A DNA stretch of 64,000 nucleotides. Origin: Salvia splendens. Taxonomy: Eukaryota; Streptophyta; Magnoliopsida; Lamiales; Lamiaceae. The first letter of the stretch is position 1. The number at the start of each line of letters is the position of its first letter. This document shows, piece after piece, positions 21,783-34,325 of this stretch. Location of the stretch: assembly GCF_004379255.2 (NCBI RefSeq), contig NC_056038.1, positions 14,042,363 through 14,106,362 of the forward strand, read 5' to 3'. A program made the position numbers and the translations under genes. Below the pieces are notes generated by a model that was not told where the DNA came from, made no database searches, and saw only the letters and a program-made list of their open reading frames with translations.

Positions 21783-24700
21783 TGGTATGTTTGGTGCAAA
21801 ATATAGAATATCATTACTAATTTTATGTAAACCAAAATAACCTAAATAATATATATGCACAAATTGAGAATCGAAGAGATGGAGGATAACTTTAGTGTTT
21901 TTGTTCCACTATCTTGGTCCAACTCCCAAAACTTTTAGTTAATCCACCAAAATTGTTGGTTAATAATCTAAGTGAAACATAAACTTCAAGACGGGCGGCC
22001 ATAAAAATTCCTTCAATATTATATATGCACATATCACTAATTTTGTCACCCATTTTTCTTCGTAAAATCAAAGAATTTCTAAATAATTTCATTTTATATA
22101 TGAAATACTTAATTTTTTTTATTAATACTACTATTCCTTTTGTCCTCAAAATTTAATATCATTTCTATTTATAAAAAGTTTTATTACTATCATTTTTCTT
22201 TTTTATATTTTATCAATTTTTCTCCCTTTCCACTTCCTGTTTTACTATTTACATATTAAAAAATATATATTTCGACATTGAAATTATTTTTTCATAGACT
22301 AATAGAGTACCATTAAATAGCATATTTATTTTCATAATAAATGCATTTAAATTAGTACATATTATGATACACTCGCTTCAAATCAACTTTTGTTCATAAA
22401 AATAATCCATTTTTTTTTGTCAAAACACACGTTCTTTAGAAATTTAATTTCATTTTAATTAGAGTATAATTCTACTTTTCAACTTTCATGTTGACTTGTC
22501 TCACCTCAATCAAAATATCATTCGTTATTTCAATCACAATTTTTCATCTTTCACTTTGATTTTAACTCTATTTATCAATTTTAATGTTGACTAGTCTCAC
22601 ATCAATCGAAATACCATCGGTACAAGCGTAATATTGTCAGCTTCATTATAGTTGTAATTCAATTTTGCATCTCATATTGCATTTATTTTTTCCAATTTCA
22701 AACATTTGTTTAAATTTTGGAATACCGAGATCTAATATCATAAAATTATTTAAAAATTTATATTTTTTCATAAACTTTAATCTTGACGTATAATATCACC
22801 AACTTAAATAGTTGTTTAATTTTTTTCACTAGCAACAAAATCCGGCTACATTTCATTTACCACTGAAAATGATGGTGATGTGATTTCAAAGTCCCTAGAT
22901 GCCAAATACGGTTATTATCTCATTTTAATTTAGTTAGATTCTGTTGCTAGTGGGAAAAACTAAACAACAATTTAAGTTCGTGATATTATATGTCAATTTC
23001 AATGTTTGTGGAAAAAAAATAATATTTTGAAAAGTTTCGTGATATTAGGTGTCAATATTCCTTAAATTTTTGTATTTGTGAAATAAAAATGAAATATTAT
23101 ACTTGCAAAAAACTAAATTTAAAATTTAAAAATTGTATTAACTAAATATAAAAAAACTAATTTAAATTTCTAAAATTATTTTAAGAAAGACAAAATAAAT
23201 TTTAATGAAAGTGTGCCCAAATTTCTTCAGTTTGATTTTAATGGATAATGATTAATTACCATGACATGTATTATGTTTTCATGTGTTTTAGTTGAAAATA
23301 TTGAATATTATGTTAAATTTTATGTTGACTAAAATAACCTTAACAATATATTTTCTCGGATAGGAGTGAGAAAGATAAAGGGGCAATATTTTACTTTCAT
23401 TTCATTGTCTATGTTCAACTTCCAAAGTTATTAATCTAATCAACCAAAATGGGAGTTTAATTTTCTAGGTTGAAACATAGGTTCTTAGACACTGAAAAAT
23501 TAACATGGATCATTCACTGAAACTAACTCATAACTTGGATACATACCAAACACTGTTAAGGCTATATTAACAACTCTTAACTTACTCTAATATAACTATC
23601 AAACATTATTCTTATTTACGATCAATATCTTGATTCTTGTTTTGATTCTATCACAATTTTCTATCTTTTCATTTATGATGAAGGATACAGATCAACTTAA
23701 ATCATAAACTCTCACTACTCTAAAATAATTATTTTTCATTTGTTTAATTATAAAATTAAAAAGTAAAGAAATATTAGTGAAACTTATTTTATTCTTCACT
23801 GAAATATATACTTTATGTGTGTAAGATACCAATAGTGTCTCTTATCCATCTCTTAATCATCTCTTATGTACACAATTCATAGACATCACACCACTTTTTG
23901 CCTCATCTCTTATTCGAGAAACAACACATGCTACCATTCATCTCTTAACCATCCCTTCTCTTATGAATAATATTGTAATTTTCATGTGAGGTTTTATTTT
24001 TATTATTATAATTTCTTGGTTACAATGTTTCACTATTGAACTATATATGTTCTTAATTAGATGTTGTTGATGCGTGGTTGTTGTTTTTGTAATTTTCATG
24101 AGAAGTTTTATTTTTATTTTTATAATTTCTTGATGACGTTGTTTCAGTATTGAATTATATAGTTTCTTATTTATATGTTGTTGATGTGTGTTTACTGTTT
24201 TTGTATTAGATATTTAAAAGATTTTAATCAATATTTCTGAACTAATTTTAATAAACGTTTTTTTATTTCATCCTTTTGATGCATATAATTTGATAGTATT
24301 ATATACCTTCGCAAGTGTATAATATGTTGTGCATCGTTCGGGTGAGATAGAAATTTAATATACCCTGCATTGCACGAGAGAAATACTACTAGTTATGGTA
24401 AAGATAGTGAGTGTAAGTTATTCTAGTAGTAGAGGAGCTAAATTTGAGGTTAAAAATCTCAAATTGGAGTTAACATAAGGCGACTTCTAAATATTTGATA
24501 TTAATTTTACATGTATAAAAAAGTTACTCCATTCAAAAAATAATAATTCACTCGTGCAAGGTAAATTCAACCACCTAAAGGGAAGTGAAAACAATTGAAA
24601 TAAATACAAGTATGACAACCTTTGATTAATGTGGGAGTCAAATCTGAGAGTAACGTTTGCCTCTGAAACATGCTTCATAAACTGTACAAGTTTTATAAAA

Positions 24701-25149
24701 TGAGGCCAAGTTGACATGCATGATGTGCTGACGTGGATGATACCAATTCCAAACATGCATGACAAATAATGTGACAACAATTGGACTATGTAGATTTGCC
24801 TTTTAATATTAAGTTCCAAAGCCTGATCTACTTGAAAATACAAAAACCATAATTTAAAAAGAAACACGATAACTTACAATTACTATAATAAGGCCAACTT
24901 GTAATTAAGAGGCGCTTAAACTATGAAAAAGCGATTCACGAACTTCCAATATGAAGAATAATCTTCATTCCTTGTCCAAAACCACTTGATCCAACTACAT
25001 TAATGAATGCTCTAATCTCAACCACCTCATACCCCAATGTTCAATTATATGATCTTTTTCTGATTTGAATAGGACTTTGGATATTGTATCCTATTTTTGG
25101 TGTTCTTTGTGTACCATTTTAAAAAATTATTTTTTTTGTTCCCAACTAG
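21783..25149. other. Intergenic, no gene recognised
   Basis: Strongly AT-rich. A segment near 23830-23960 resembles, in inverse orientation, the tract at 20690-20820, so both are probably remnants of one Harbinger MITE family. A 126-residue minus-strand frame at 24487-24867 has no family signature and was not called. Confidence 0.45.
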
Positions 25150-25290
25150 AGGACTAAATCCCTCATTCCAACGGTCAGTGCACTAATAAGCGTACATGTC
25201 CGCCAAATGATTTGCTCTATGCACATGGCCAGGGATCGAACCCCTAACCTCATTTTTTTAAGGGACGGGGTGCTGAACCATCAATTTCTT
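25150..25290 (-). mobile_element. Degenerate tRNA-derived SINE
   Basis: On the minus strand, TGGTTCAGCACC (box A-like) is followed by GGGGTTCGATCCCTGGCC (box B) and a tail that runs to an A-rich stretch near 25130. No target duplication could be fixed, so the borders are approximate. Confidence 0.55.
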
Positions 25291-25530
25291 TTCAATTCTT
25301 TTCTTGTTAATCATGATTAATTGTACTCAATTAGGATATGGAGTATGATCATTTTAGCATTTAATTTCAATTTGTGTAGTAGGACACGGGTGTCTAGTAG
25401 AAAACACCAAACACACTTTGGGAAGTTGTGGCCACTTAGTTGAAATCTATGACAAACCAATGTGAATAAATTTCAAATGCAGCCCATAGAGAGCTACAAG
25501 GCTGGGTTAGGACAAAAAGAATGATGCACC

Positions 25531-25540
25531 TCTATATATC
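25531..25540 (+). promoter_or_regulatory. TATA box of the LURP-one-related gene
   Basis: TCTATATATC lies 178-187 bp upstream of the ATG at 25718, and the sequence after it reads as a normal plant 5' UTR. Confidence 0.6.
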
Positions 25541-25717
25541 CACTTGTTACTTCTTTATGTGTGTGTTTTTCTTACATCTATAAAATGTGCATAGATCACA
25601 TCTTCACCACCATCATCATTCTCTCTAATTAAGAAACACAAAATCCCAAAAGGGTCATTGAGTTTTTGCAGTTTGCATCTACAAAATCTAGTTTTTGTCT
25701 CTCTTTCTCATCACATC

Positions 25718-26475
25718 ATGGCAAAGGTGCATCCGCAGCTTGTCTCTTCATGCACTTCATCAAAGCAAGAAGTGTTCACTCTTTGGATGAAGTCTCTAAT
25801 CATGAGCACCAACGGTTGTGCTGTTTTCGATTCCAACGGTTGTATCGTGTTTCGGGTCGACAACTATAGCCACAGATGCACCACTCAAATCTGCATCATG
25901 GATGCCACAGGCAAAGTCTTATTGACTATACTTAAAAAGGTAGTAATTTAATTTCTTAGAAACTCAAAATAAAAATTTATTGATCATTCATTATATCATA
26001 TTATTTGGTATAGCAGAAATTCTCCCTCTTTAAAACATGGGAGGGATACAGATCAACAACAAGCACGGAAGGCGGGAAGAAGAAGCCGGTGTTTCAAGTT
26101 CGAAAACTCATGGGAATCAGAGCGTTTCTCGGATATTTGAGAGGCTACTCAATTTGCAAAGCTTTGATCAGAGTAGACGAAGATAAAGTATGTGAATACA
26201 GAATGGAAATTAAAAGTTGTAAGCAATCTTGGCGAATAGTTGATGCTTTTGGTGGCCTTGTTGCAGAGGTGAGATCGATGTATATGATTTTCTTGATTAA
26301 ATAATGTACTAGTATGAAATAATGTTCAAGTTTATAACTATGTGTGTTTTGGTATGTATAGGTTAAAAGAAAGATAACAAGAAGTGGAGTTGTTCTTGGA
26401 GAAGATGTGTTAACAATGGTTGTTGAACCTCATATTGATCACTCTCTTGTTATGGGATTGGTGCTTGTCATGTGA
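25718..26475 (+). CDS. LURP-one-related (LOR, DUF567) protein
   Basis: Three exons, 25718-25939, 26017-26268 and 26362-26475, all joined in phase 0 with GT-AG introns of 77 and 93 bp, give 195 residues. The family has a Tubby-C-like beta-barrel fold and includes LURP1, needed for basal defence against downy mildew in Arabidopsis; most members have no known biochemical role. Recognisable family segments are EVFTLWMKSLIMSTNGCAVFDSNG and IVFRVDNY in exon 1, and WEGYRSTTSTEGGKKKPVFQVRK and RMEIKSCKQSWRIVDAFGGLVAEV in exon 2. The end is DVLTMVVEPHIDHSLVMGLVLVM in exon 3. Length and structure match a full LOR gene with no lesion. The start was chosen at 25718 (MAKVHPQ) because it is the first ATG giving a family-like N-terminus. 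Confidence 0.92.
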
Positions 26476-26798
26476 ATCTACTATTGTTTTAGTATTTTAT
26501 TTTTCAAAGATTAAGAAGCACCACAGTTTTCAATACGAGGATCAGGCACGGAGGAATCAAGGACAAGAGATGCAGTCATCAACATTCTAGCCCGCTGATT
26601 GATTTCTGTAATATAAACAATTCATCGAATGCCAATTATAGACATCAATTTATAGTAGTAGTAGTTAGATGTCCTTTTTTTCCTTTTCTTTTCTCTTTTT
26701 TAAGTTTATCCTATAATTAATTTACCGTACAATTTACTCCCTTCGTTTCTTAAATTTTATCATGTTTTGACTGGACAAGAGTTTTAAGAAGTGTAATA

Positions 26799-27289
26799 CT
26801 CCTTCAATCTCTCATTACTTGTCCATGTTTTTTGCTATTTTGATCTATTCCTCATTAGTTGTTTACTTTCATTTTTTTTAATCATAAATGGTAAGTATGT
26901 CTCATATTCCACTAAATCATTTCACTCATATTATATTATAAAACTAATACTGCATCTGTCCGTAAAAAATAGACTAGTTTTACCATTTTTTGCCGTTTTC
27001 CGAAATTAGACAATGTTTAAATATGGAAAGCTTTTAACTAATTACACAATCTACTAACACTACTTCCACTATCTTTTCCCTATCTCTTTCTTACTTTTTC
27101 CAATCTTTCTATTACTTTATCAATTGCCCATTAAAACCCGTGCCATGTACTGTAAGTTTGTTTATCTTTTGGGGACGGTGGGAGTAGTATATATAAAAGT
27201 GGTACTCATATTCCACTAATTTTTTCACTTTATATTTCTTAATACTCACATTAGAACCAAAGTAGACAAATATTAGGAGACGGAGGAAG
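26799..27289. mobile_element. Stowaway MITE (outer) with a nested Stowaway
   Basis: Begins CTCCTTCAATCTCTC and ends GGAGACGGAGGAAG, with TA duplications at 26797-26798 and 27290-27291. Without the element at 26950-27184 it is about 256 bp. Confidence 0.75.
26950..27184. mobile_element. Stowaway MITE nested in 26799-27289
   Basis: CTGCATCTGTCCG at the left, GGGGACGGTGGGAG at the right, with TA on both sides. Its interior matches the family of the outer element at 4850-5823. Confidence 0.78.
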
Positions 27290-27444
27290 TAGAAATTTAG
27301 TTGAAAATATTAGTAGAATGTGAGTCCTTTATTTATATACTTTATAATAAAATGTGAGGAAAAATGAGTTAGTTGAATATTGAGTCCACGACCAAATATG
27401 ATACTCCACGAAACTATTAACCCAAAATCAAATTATGAGTAGTT

Positions 27445-28244
27445 CAGTGGCAGAGGGAATTCAAAACAAGGGGATGGTGGTACCTCCAATTTTTTATTTT
27501 ATTTTTACTACTATTATTATATATATAATTTTATTAGTAATGTACTTTATAAAAATTTCTAAAAGATAGCTATGAATATTGAAGGAAGAATCATCTAAGG
27601 AAATAAATCAGAATATAAGCTTGCTTCAGTCCTAGAGATGGCTTCTCTTCCTTTGACAAAGAATGTGTACTCAAACTTGCAACTTTTTATCCTTCCAATT
27701 TTTCAAGCATTGATTTGAGGTCTCTTGATTGTCAACTTGATATATTCATGGGGGATATGAGAAGAGATAATGACTTTTAGAAATTGCAAAATCTTAGTTC
27801 TCTTTCAATGAAGCTTGTTGAAACAAAGAGGGATGTGGCTTTCCCCTTTGTCTTTTTTGCTTATCAAGTTGATTTTGATTCTTCCAGTTGCTACTGCATG
27901 TGTAGAGAGAGTATTTTCTGGAATGACGTTTGTAAGAATAAGTTGCAAAATAGAATTGGTGATCAACCTGATGATTGTTTGGTGACTTTCATTGAGAATG
28001 AAATGTTTCTACAAGTCTCTGATGATAATAGAGCCCATTGCTTTGAGGAAATGAAGACTCGCAGAAAAATAAATTAGATGTTATGTATAGTTTTTGGTTT
28101 ATTTTATTTTAAAATACACGATTTCAAAATTGAATAATATTTAAAATATTATTTTACTGCTATTTTCTACTATTTTTTTAGTATTATGTAATTATTTATC
28201 ATACGACTCGTACCTCCAGATGACAAATCCTGGATCCGCCACTG
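27445..28244 (+). mobile_element. Internally deleted hAT element with remnant of transposase C-terminus
   Basis: Terminal repeats CAGTGGCAGAGG (left) and GGATCCGCCACTG (right) are flanked by a perfect 8-bp duplication GAGTAGTT (27437-27444 and 28245-28252). Between them, about 27600-28078 encodes in shifting frames the end of a ZMYM1-like hAT transposase: SLSMKLVETKRDVAFP, then PVATACVERVFSGM in another frame, then KLQNRIGDQPDDCLVTFIE. Several frameshifts and a stop at 27778 mean no functional protein. The N-terminal finger and most of the core are deleted. Confidence 0.85.
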
Positions 28245-28252
28245 GAGTAGTT

Positions 28253-29280
28253 CTTTCCTCTTCATGCTAACTCAAGTCTTTGTCTTCTCAGTCCTTCCTA
28301 ATATCTTAAGTCAAACTTAAAACAAAATTAATTTACTGTTTTCTTTAGTGTAAATAAGTAATACCTTATTCGGTGACTCGCTTCCTTGTGGGTTCGATAT
28401 CAGTGTACTTCTAGTAGCATTTTTAATTTTTTTCTCTAGCATTTTTAATTTTTTTTATTACTTGATAATGAGAAATTGAACTTCATATCTTGCAGATAGT
28501 ATGTTTTTTTTGTTATTTCTTTTTATTTATTATTTTATTTTCTAGTTTTAACTTTGCTTTTCATAGGATATATACTGTGATCTATTTTCTATTTTGTAGT
28601 ACTTGAGACTGGACAATACCAACAGTGATCAAATATCTATTTTTCAATTCTTAGGAATTTATGTACTAGACATGGCTTTAAGCACGCACTTTTTCTAAGT
28701 ACTTACTCTGAAGTTGTCGAAGTTGCAGAGAGAGAAATATCACAGATGATGAAATTTTGGGGACATAGAATTGTGTTAAAGAATTCAATCTCCAACACTT
28801 TGTGTATGTTTCGGATGGACAGATCATATCTCAGATATAATTAAGCCAATATTCAGATGGCAATATTAAATCCCCAACTTCTTCATCCAAGACTTAATCA
28901 GATATGGATTGTCCCGCGACTCTCAGTCTCCGCCGACAAAATAATCTGTGGCCGCGACTAACATTTCTTCCTTTTCTAGCCTTTGCTTTTTTTGCCAAAT
29001 CAATCTCTGCTATTGTCCAATTTTGCAAGAAACCAACTACGCAACCTATTTTATACTATCATTTGGGTATTATAAGAAAGCTGAATTCCAAGGTAGGTAA
29101 TTTATATCCTCATATTCTGCCGTTGTATGGTTTATGAAAGAAGAAAATGAAGTAATTTTTCATGGGTAGAAATTTGGATAAATGTTCTGGTTTGCTGATC
29201 GCTTATTATTTTTAGAAATTAGGGTTTTAGTTGGTTGGAAAGTGGCATGATTTTGTCTTAGGAAGTTCTAATGAAAAATA
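28253..29280. other. Intergenic, no gene recognised
   Basis: An open frame at 28904-29137 (MDCPATLSLRRQNN) could be a short exon, but it has no recognised family, partner exon or splice context. Confidence 0.35.
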
Positions 29281-29532
29281 CTCCATCCGTCCCACAATAA
29301 TGGTCACTTTTATTGTGGGCACGGGTTTTAAGAAATGTAAAGAAAAGTTGGTTGGAAAAGTTAGTGGAATGTGAGACCCACTTTTTTATATTGGTTTTAT
29401 AATACAATGTGAGTGAAATGAGCTAGTGGAATGTGAGACCTGCTTACCATTTATGGTAAAAATGAAGTGTGACAATTATTATGAGAGAGACCGAAATGGA
29501 TAAGTGTGACAGTTATTGTGGGACAGATAGAG
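29281..29532. mobile_element. Stowaway MITE, 252 bp
   Basis: CTCCATCCGTCCCACAATAA at the left and TTATTGTGGGACAGATAGAG at the right, TA on both sides. Confidence 0.85.
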
Positions 29533-29534
29533 TA

Positions 29535-30440
29535 ATTAAATTTGAAAATTTTATGGTAATAAACTAGCATATATAGTAATTAGAAATAATTTTCGAAGAG
29601 GTGTTTTTGAGGGCATATTAGTAAATATACAGTAATTTGTTATTAATTAATATTTCAAATCAAAATGGTGCATATTATATCAAAATTGTCATATCAACCG
29701 AACACGTTTGTGTCAACCAATATTGAATCCCATCCTATCTTACAACTATTTAATATATGCAACCGAACACCACTTATATATACATCTAATACAAATTTAC
29801 TGTTTATGTAATACACATAAAGTTTATGTTTTTACACATGCACTATGACCAGACATATAAAGAAAACTTATTGAGCTTGGCTAGAGATTTAAGTAAATTT
29901 ATATTAGCCTCGTCCTAAGACTCATGTTTAATCAAATCCGCCCGCATTTTGAGTCGTTAAGGAATTATTCATCAGTCACGCTATCGTGATTACTATTGAA
30001 TCACCATTCCAAATCTGAATTACATATTCTAGGGCTTCTTTTTAATTAAATTCATTTCCCGTGTTGAATTAATATTTAGGATAAAAAAAATATTCTCTGT
30101 GAAGCACGTTACTTGAGTCATTTCTTTTCCACAATCATTTTGAAAAAGTGATAATAAATAATTAAAATTTGGAAAAAGTAAAGTAATAGAGATAATAATA
30201 TAGAGAAGAGTCTTCTTTATATTATTCTCTCTTACATTACTCTCTCATTTTCCCAAAACGAGTGAAAAAAGGGTAACTTAAGTAACATGGGACGAAGGAA
30301 GTAGTAGAATTCATATTTTTTTTGCACGAATGAATTTTGTTATAAGCATGTAATCTATGTATTAAGTGCAAACTAAATTAATCTACTTAATCACCAAATT
30401 ATATTCTAAGTAGTGAATTTTTTTAATATTTGCAATACTA
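29535..30440. other. Intergenic, no gene recognised
   Basis: AT-rich with no ORF or repeat structure that could be assigned. Confidence 0.4.
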
Positions 30441-30694
30441 CCTCCCTCAGTACCTTAAGAATAGAAACTATTTTTTATTTTGGTTTGTCCCTTAATGATA
30501 GAAATTTTCTAAACTTTGTATTTTAAAAAGTGCATCCCACAACCCACAACCACTACTTCCAAGCTTTTTTTCTTTCTTTCTCTTACTTTACTCATCTCTC
30601 TCTCTCTCACTTTACTAATTATTCTTTTTTATTTTACCAATTATGCATTAAAATCCGTATTATTTTAAAAGTTTCTATTTTTTAAGGATGGAGC
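30441..30694. mobile_element. Stowaway MITE, diverged ends
   Basis: CCTCCCTCAGTACCTTAAGA at the left and TTTTTTAAGGATGGAG at the right; TA duplication clear on the left and offset by one base on the right. Confidence 0.6.
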
Positions 30695-31383
30695 TAATAC
30701 TTCTGTTTCAAACCCCATCAAATATGGGTTTCAACAAGGGAATTCCGTCCATACACTTTTCTTGGGAGAAACGAGGTGACCTTATAACATATCTAATCAT
30801 TTATGTTAATTATATGACTATTACAAGAAATGATGTTTAAGAAACTGAAAATTTAAGAGGGAATCTATTTTCCAAATTTGAGATGAAAGACTTAGGAGTG
30901 CTAAAGTACTTCTTTAGCATTGAAGTTTTGAGGTCAGACAAAGGAATCTTCTTGCGACAAAAGAATTATATTTAGGATCTTGTGGCAGAAACTAGATTGT
31001 TGGACTGTGATTTAAATTAAATTGTAGTCTTTTATTGCATTATTTTAACACCCTTTTTAAGGTGAAGAATGAACTTATTTTGATTTATTGTAGGACAAGA
31101 GCTCTAAGAGAAAGTGGACAACAAAAGAAGGCCTGGATCTAAACAGTGATAGGCCTATCAAGATTGTTTTCAAACGCTTATACAAGACTACCATTGAGTT
31201 CATAATTAAAAGAGCTTCGCGTGGGCACCTTGTATGCCTCAATCAGAGTCCGATAGAGAAAGATATGATTATTTTTATGAAGACTGGCATTCAGGAGAAA
31301 ACGTGTCTAGGCCTAATTTTCAAATCCTGGTTATTTAAATTGCTAGAGCGCGGCTCTTAACAGGACTTTTGGCGATTGCAACT

Positions 31384-31447
31384 CATTTTGGAGTGGAAAT
31401 AGAGCTTGGAAGCCACATTTTGGAGTGGAAATAGAGCTTGGAAGCCA
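31384..31447 (+). repeat. 32-bp tandem duplication
   Basis: The unit beginning CATTTTGGAGTGGAAATAG occurs twice back to back with no visible mismatch. Confidence 0.85.
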
Positions 31448-31560
31448 CATTTAAGGAGAGCAATATTGAAGCGTCATCCACCCGAGCCTTGTCTCCTATG
31501 GTATACATAGCTAAGTAGTATTTTATGTTCATATGACCACCATGAGTGGCTAAAGCATGA

Positions 31561-31712
31561 GATTACTCATAGTTTGTTGTAGGCTTGCTTGAACATAACT
31601 CCATTAATTGATTATTTATGAATCTTTTATTTTTGTGATTACTCCTAGTTTGTTGTAGGTTTGCTTGAACATGAATCCCATTAATTGATTATTTTGAATC
31701 TTTTGCTTTTTA
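31561..31712 (+). repeat. 76-bp imperfect tandem duplication
   Basis: GATTACTCATAGTTTGTTG at 31561 recurs as GATTACTCCTAGTTTGTTG at 31637. The rest of the unit (GCTTGAACAT, CATTAATTGATTATTT) also repeats with a few differences. Confidence 0.8.
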
Positions 31713-32454
31713 GTTCTTATTTATTGTGTTTATCTTTATCTGTGTTAAGTTCTGCAGAAACTTAATATGTAAATGACCTTAATTCTAATGTCTCTTTAAA
31801 TTGGAATAAGGAGTAAACAAAGATAAGGAACTCTTGGGCTAGAACTAATAAGGGGATAGTCTAGGGATGGATCTTGGGGATGGATCTTATGTGTTAAACT
31901 GTAATGGAAGCTAATCTAAAGCCTACTATACGTCTTGTAGGGATGAGAGGTTAGTGAGTAGAGTCTAGGAGACGTAATTTGCTTATCCTAGGTGTAAAAT
32001 TCCTCGATTAGTGATCAGTTGCGAGCGAGAATAAAATCAACATGATCTTTAAAAGCATTGGAAAGTAATTATGAAATAGGAGTCATGTGAAAAAACAACC
32101 CGAGCTGTGTGCTTTTTGTTCAAACCTTTTAAACAATCCTAAAAATCACAACAAACTACAAATTAGCTGACACACCTATGGCAGTAAATCATGGGTTATG
32201 AATTTACGTAGGAGCATAACTAACATACTAATTGGTGATATTAATTATTGGTTGAAAAATCTATCTATATGTCTCATACCAGACACGATATAACATACGT
32301 AGTGAGAGTAGTCAGTCGATTCATGCACCAACCACATGTTAATCATTTAGAAGTTGCGTTGAGGATCGTAAGATGTTTGAAGGATGATGAAATTGAGATT
32401 GAGATTGAGATTGTTAGAGCTTACTATGATTTTCTTTTTGTTTAGCGAAGTTTG

Positions 32455-32725
32455 TAGAAATATCACACTCTCTCTCCTTAAAATTAAGGCCTTATAAGAA
32501 AGGAGGAAGGTTATTCAAGTCGACATGAGATAAAAAAATGAGGATTTTCAACTCGCCCTCACACATGTGGGTGTGAATGCACATCGGAATTTCACACGCT
32601 CGGACAAAGAGATCCACATTGACTTGGTCTTGCTCTGATACCATGTAGAATTAGATCACTCACCCCATTAAAAGATCCCTTATAAAGGGGATGATTATCC
32701 AAGTATATACAGATGAGACATGATT
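32455..32725 (-). mobile_element. Degenerate TRIM-like element with iMet primer site
   Basis: GCTCTGATACCA at 32632-32643 is the complement of TGGTATCAGAGC, the site pairing with initiator tRNA-Met, so the element runs on the minus strand. Flanking stretches (TATCACACTCTCTCTCC... and GATCACTCACCCCATTAAAA...) resemble each other as decayed LTRs (shared CTTATAA, TATCCAAG/TATTCAAG, ATGAGA). Too short for genes. Confidence 0.55.
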
Positions 32726-32992
32726 ATTATCAAATCGAGATAGGAAAAAGAATTAGGGTGTTCAATAGAGTTCTCTCGCCTCGTGCTTATGGCTTTGCCT
32801 TTTTGTGCACCTGGCTAACAATACGATTTCCCATAGCTCTGCCTCTTTGTCCACGTTTGATCCGATCTCTTCACCTCCACCTCCTCGTCAACCATTTTGT
32901 TTGTTATATGCTATAAATGTGGAATAAAAACAAATAAAAATGTAAATAAAATAGATAGAGATAAATTGATGAGTTGAAGCTTACTATATATA

Positions 32993-33219
32993 CTCCATTC
33001 TTCCCATAGAAATAAGCTGAATTTCCTTTTTTTCGTCTATCCATAGAAATAGTCGATATCTATTTATGGAAATCTTTTTTTTCTTCTTTTTACTTTATCA
33101 TCTATAGGGTCCACCATTCGCTACATTATTCCAACTATTTTTTTTCATCTCTCTTACTTTACCAATTACACGTTAAAACTCATATCATCTCAATTAATCT
33201 ATTTTTAAAGCGGAAGGAT
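32993..33219. mobile_element. Stowaway-like MITE, worn
   Basis: CTCCATTCTTCCCATAG at the left and TAAAGCGGAAGG at the right with the inner layout of the Stowaway at 35281. The right terminus is eroded. Confidence 0.5.
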
Positions 33220-34325
33220 TATTATTCAGCTAGCAACTACAAAGACAAAAGACATGAATACAAAATAGTTGGACTGTAAAGTAGATCGGGCAGCACGTGA
33301 CAATTATTCATGCTCTCATCCAAACTTCACATATTACACGTAGCACTTATTTCTAGCTAAGCTTTTGGGAATGAGCTGGAATTCTTGTTTTTTGACAATC
33401 TCATCTGAATCGAATTGTTTTCAACTTCATCGATAAATGTCACGTTACAATATGCATTTTTGTACGTTAAAAAAATGATTTGGTGAAGTAATTAAATATT
33501 GGGAAATCACAACTTCCACGTTTCATTTTTGTGGAAGAACTCGCCTGACTTTGGTACAGTAAATGTAACGCGCCTAATCATTTTCCTACTTTTACCATTT
33601 CTTCGTTTGGTTTTGAAATAATTGTGGGGCAAGAAAGTGTAGATAGGGACTAATCTCATTATATTATTTTGTTGGGTTCCTTCTCTTTTGCCAACTCTAA
33701 TATTATAATCCCTTCATCCACCATTTAAAAAACTCTTTTAATACAATACTAGTTTAAGAAATCGTTTAGTTTTGCGAAAAAAAGTAAAGAAGAAAATAGA
33801 TAGAATGTGAAACTCATTTTGAGTACTAGTTCATTATTATCATGATCTAAAAAGTTAGTACAATGTGAGGTCCGTATATTAAAAATGAAAAACGTAAACT
33901 ATATAATATTAAAGTAACTTTATTTTTATAATAATAACAATAGTTAAAATAGGATAAGTAGTTTGAGATTGGCAAACATCCAGTATGGAGCAAGTGCTTG
34001 GAATGAAAGGAGTAACTTTTATACTCCCCCGTTTCCTAAAAATAAAAACTATTTCCTTTTTTGTCATTTCCTAAAAATTGAAACACTCCATTTTAGGAAA
34101 AAAATTTCTCTCTATAAGCTGAGATCCATTTTCCACTAATACACTTTTTTTTCTATTTCTCTCTTACTTTACCACGTTTGCATTAAAATACATGCAGTTC
34201 CAAAAGTTCATATTTTTAGGAAATGGAGAGAATAATAATATACTGGTGGTAGGGCATCATAAATTCTGGGACAAATGGATATGAAACGCAACTTCAGTAT
34301 TAGTTTAACTTCACATATCTACATA
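33220..34325. other. Intergenic with worn Stowaway copies
   Basis: No gene. Fragments near 33711-34010 and 34024-34230 (CTCCCCCGTTTCC ... GGAAATGGAGAG) have the Stowaway layout. Confidence 0.45.

Larger units (their letters stand above)
31023..32160 (+). mobile_element. Probable solo LTR inside the copia remnant
   Basis: The insertion begins TGTAGT and ends ACTACA, the inverted ends expected of an LTR, and its position is fixed by the split copia RT. Flanks TAAAT and AATTA are not a clean 5-bp duplication. It holds two internal duplications (31384-31447 and 31561-31712) and no coding sequence. Confidence 0.5.
30840..32445 (+). pseudogene. Degenerate Ty1/copia pol (reverse transcriptase end), interrupted by an LTR
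   Basis: Two blocks of copia RT/RNase H sequence are recognisable: about 30870-31010 (FEMKDLGVLKYFF, then SDKGIF and a decayed K-N-Y-I), and about 32166-32395 (decayed DTPMAVNHG, then SHTRHDITYVVRVVSRFM). In an intact copia gene these blocks are nearly adjacent. They are separated here by the insertion at 31023-32160. Stops and shifts occur in both blocks, so it is an old remnant. Confidence 0.75.

Noticed and set aside
24487..24867. 126-residue hydrophobic protein on the minus strand
   Set aside because: No recognisable motif, start context or neighbour; open frames of this length arise by chance in such AT-rich DNA.
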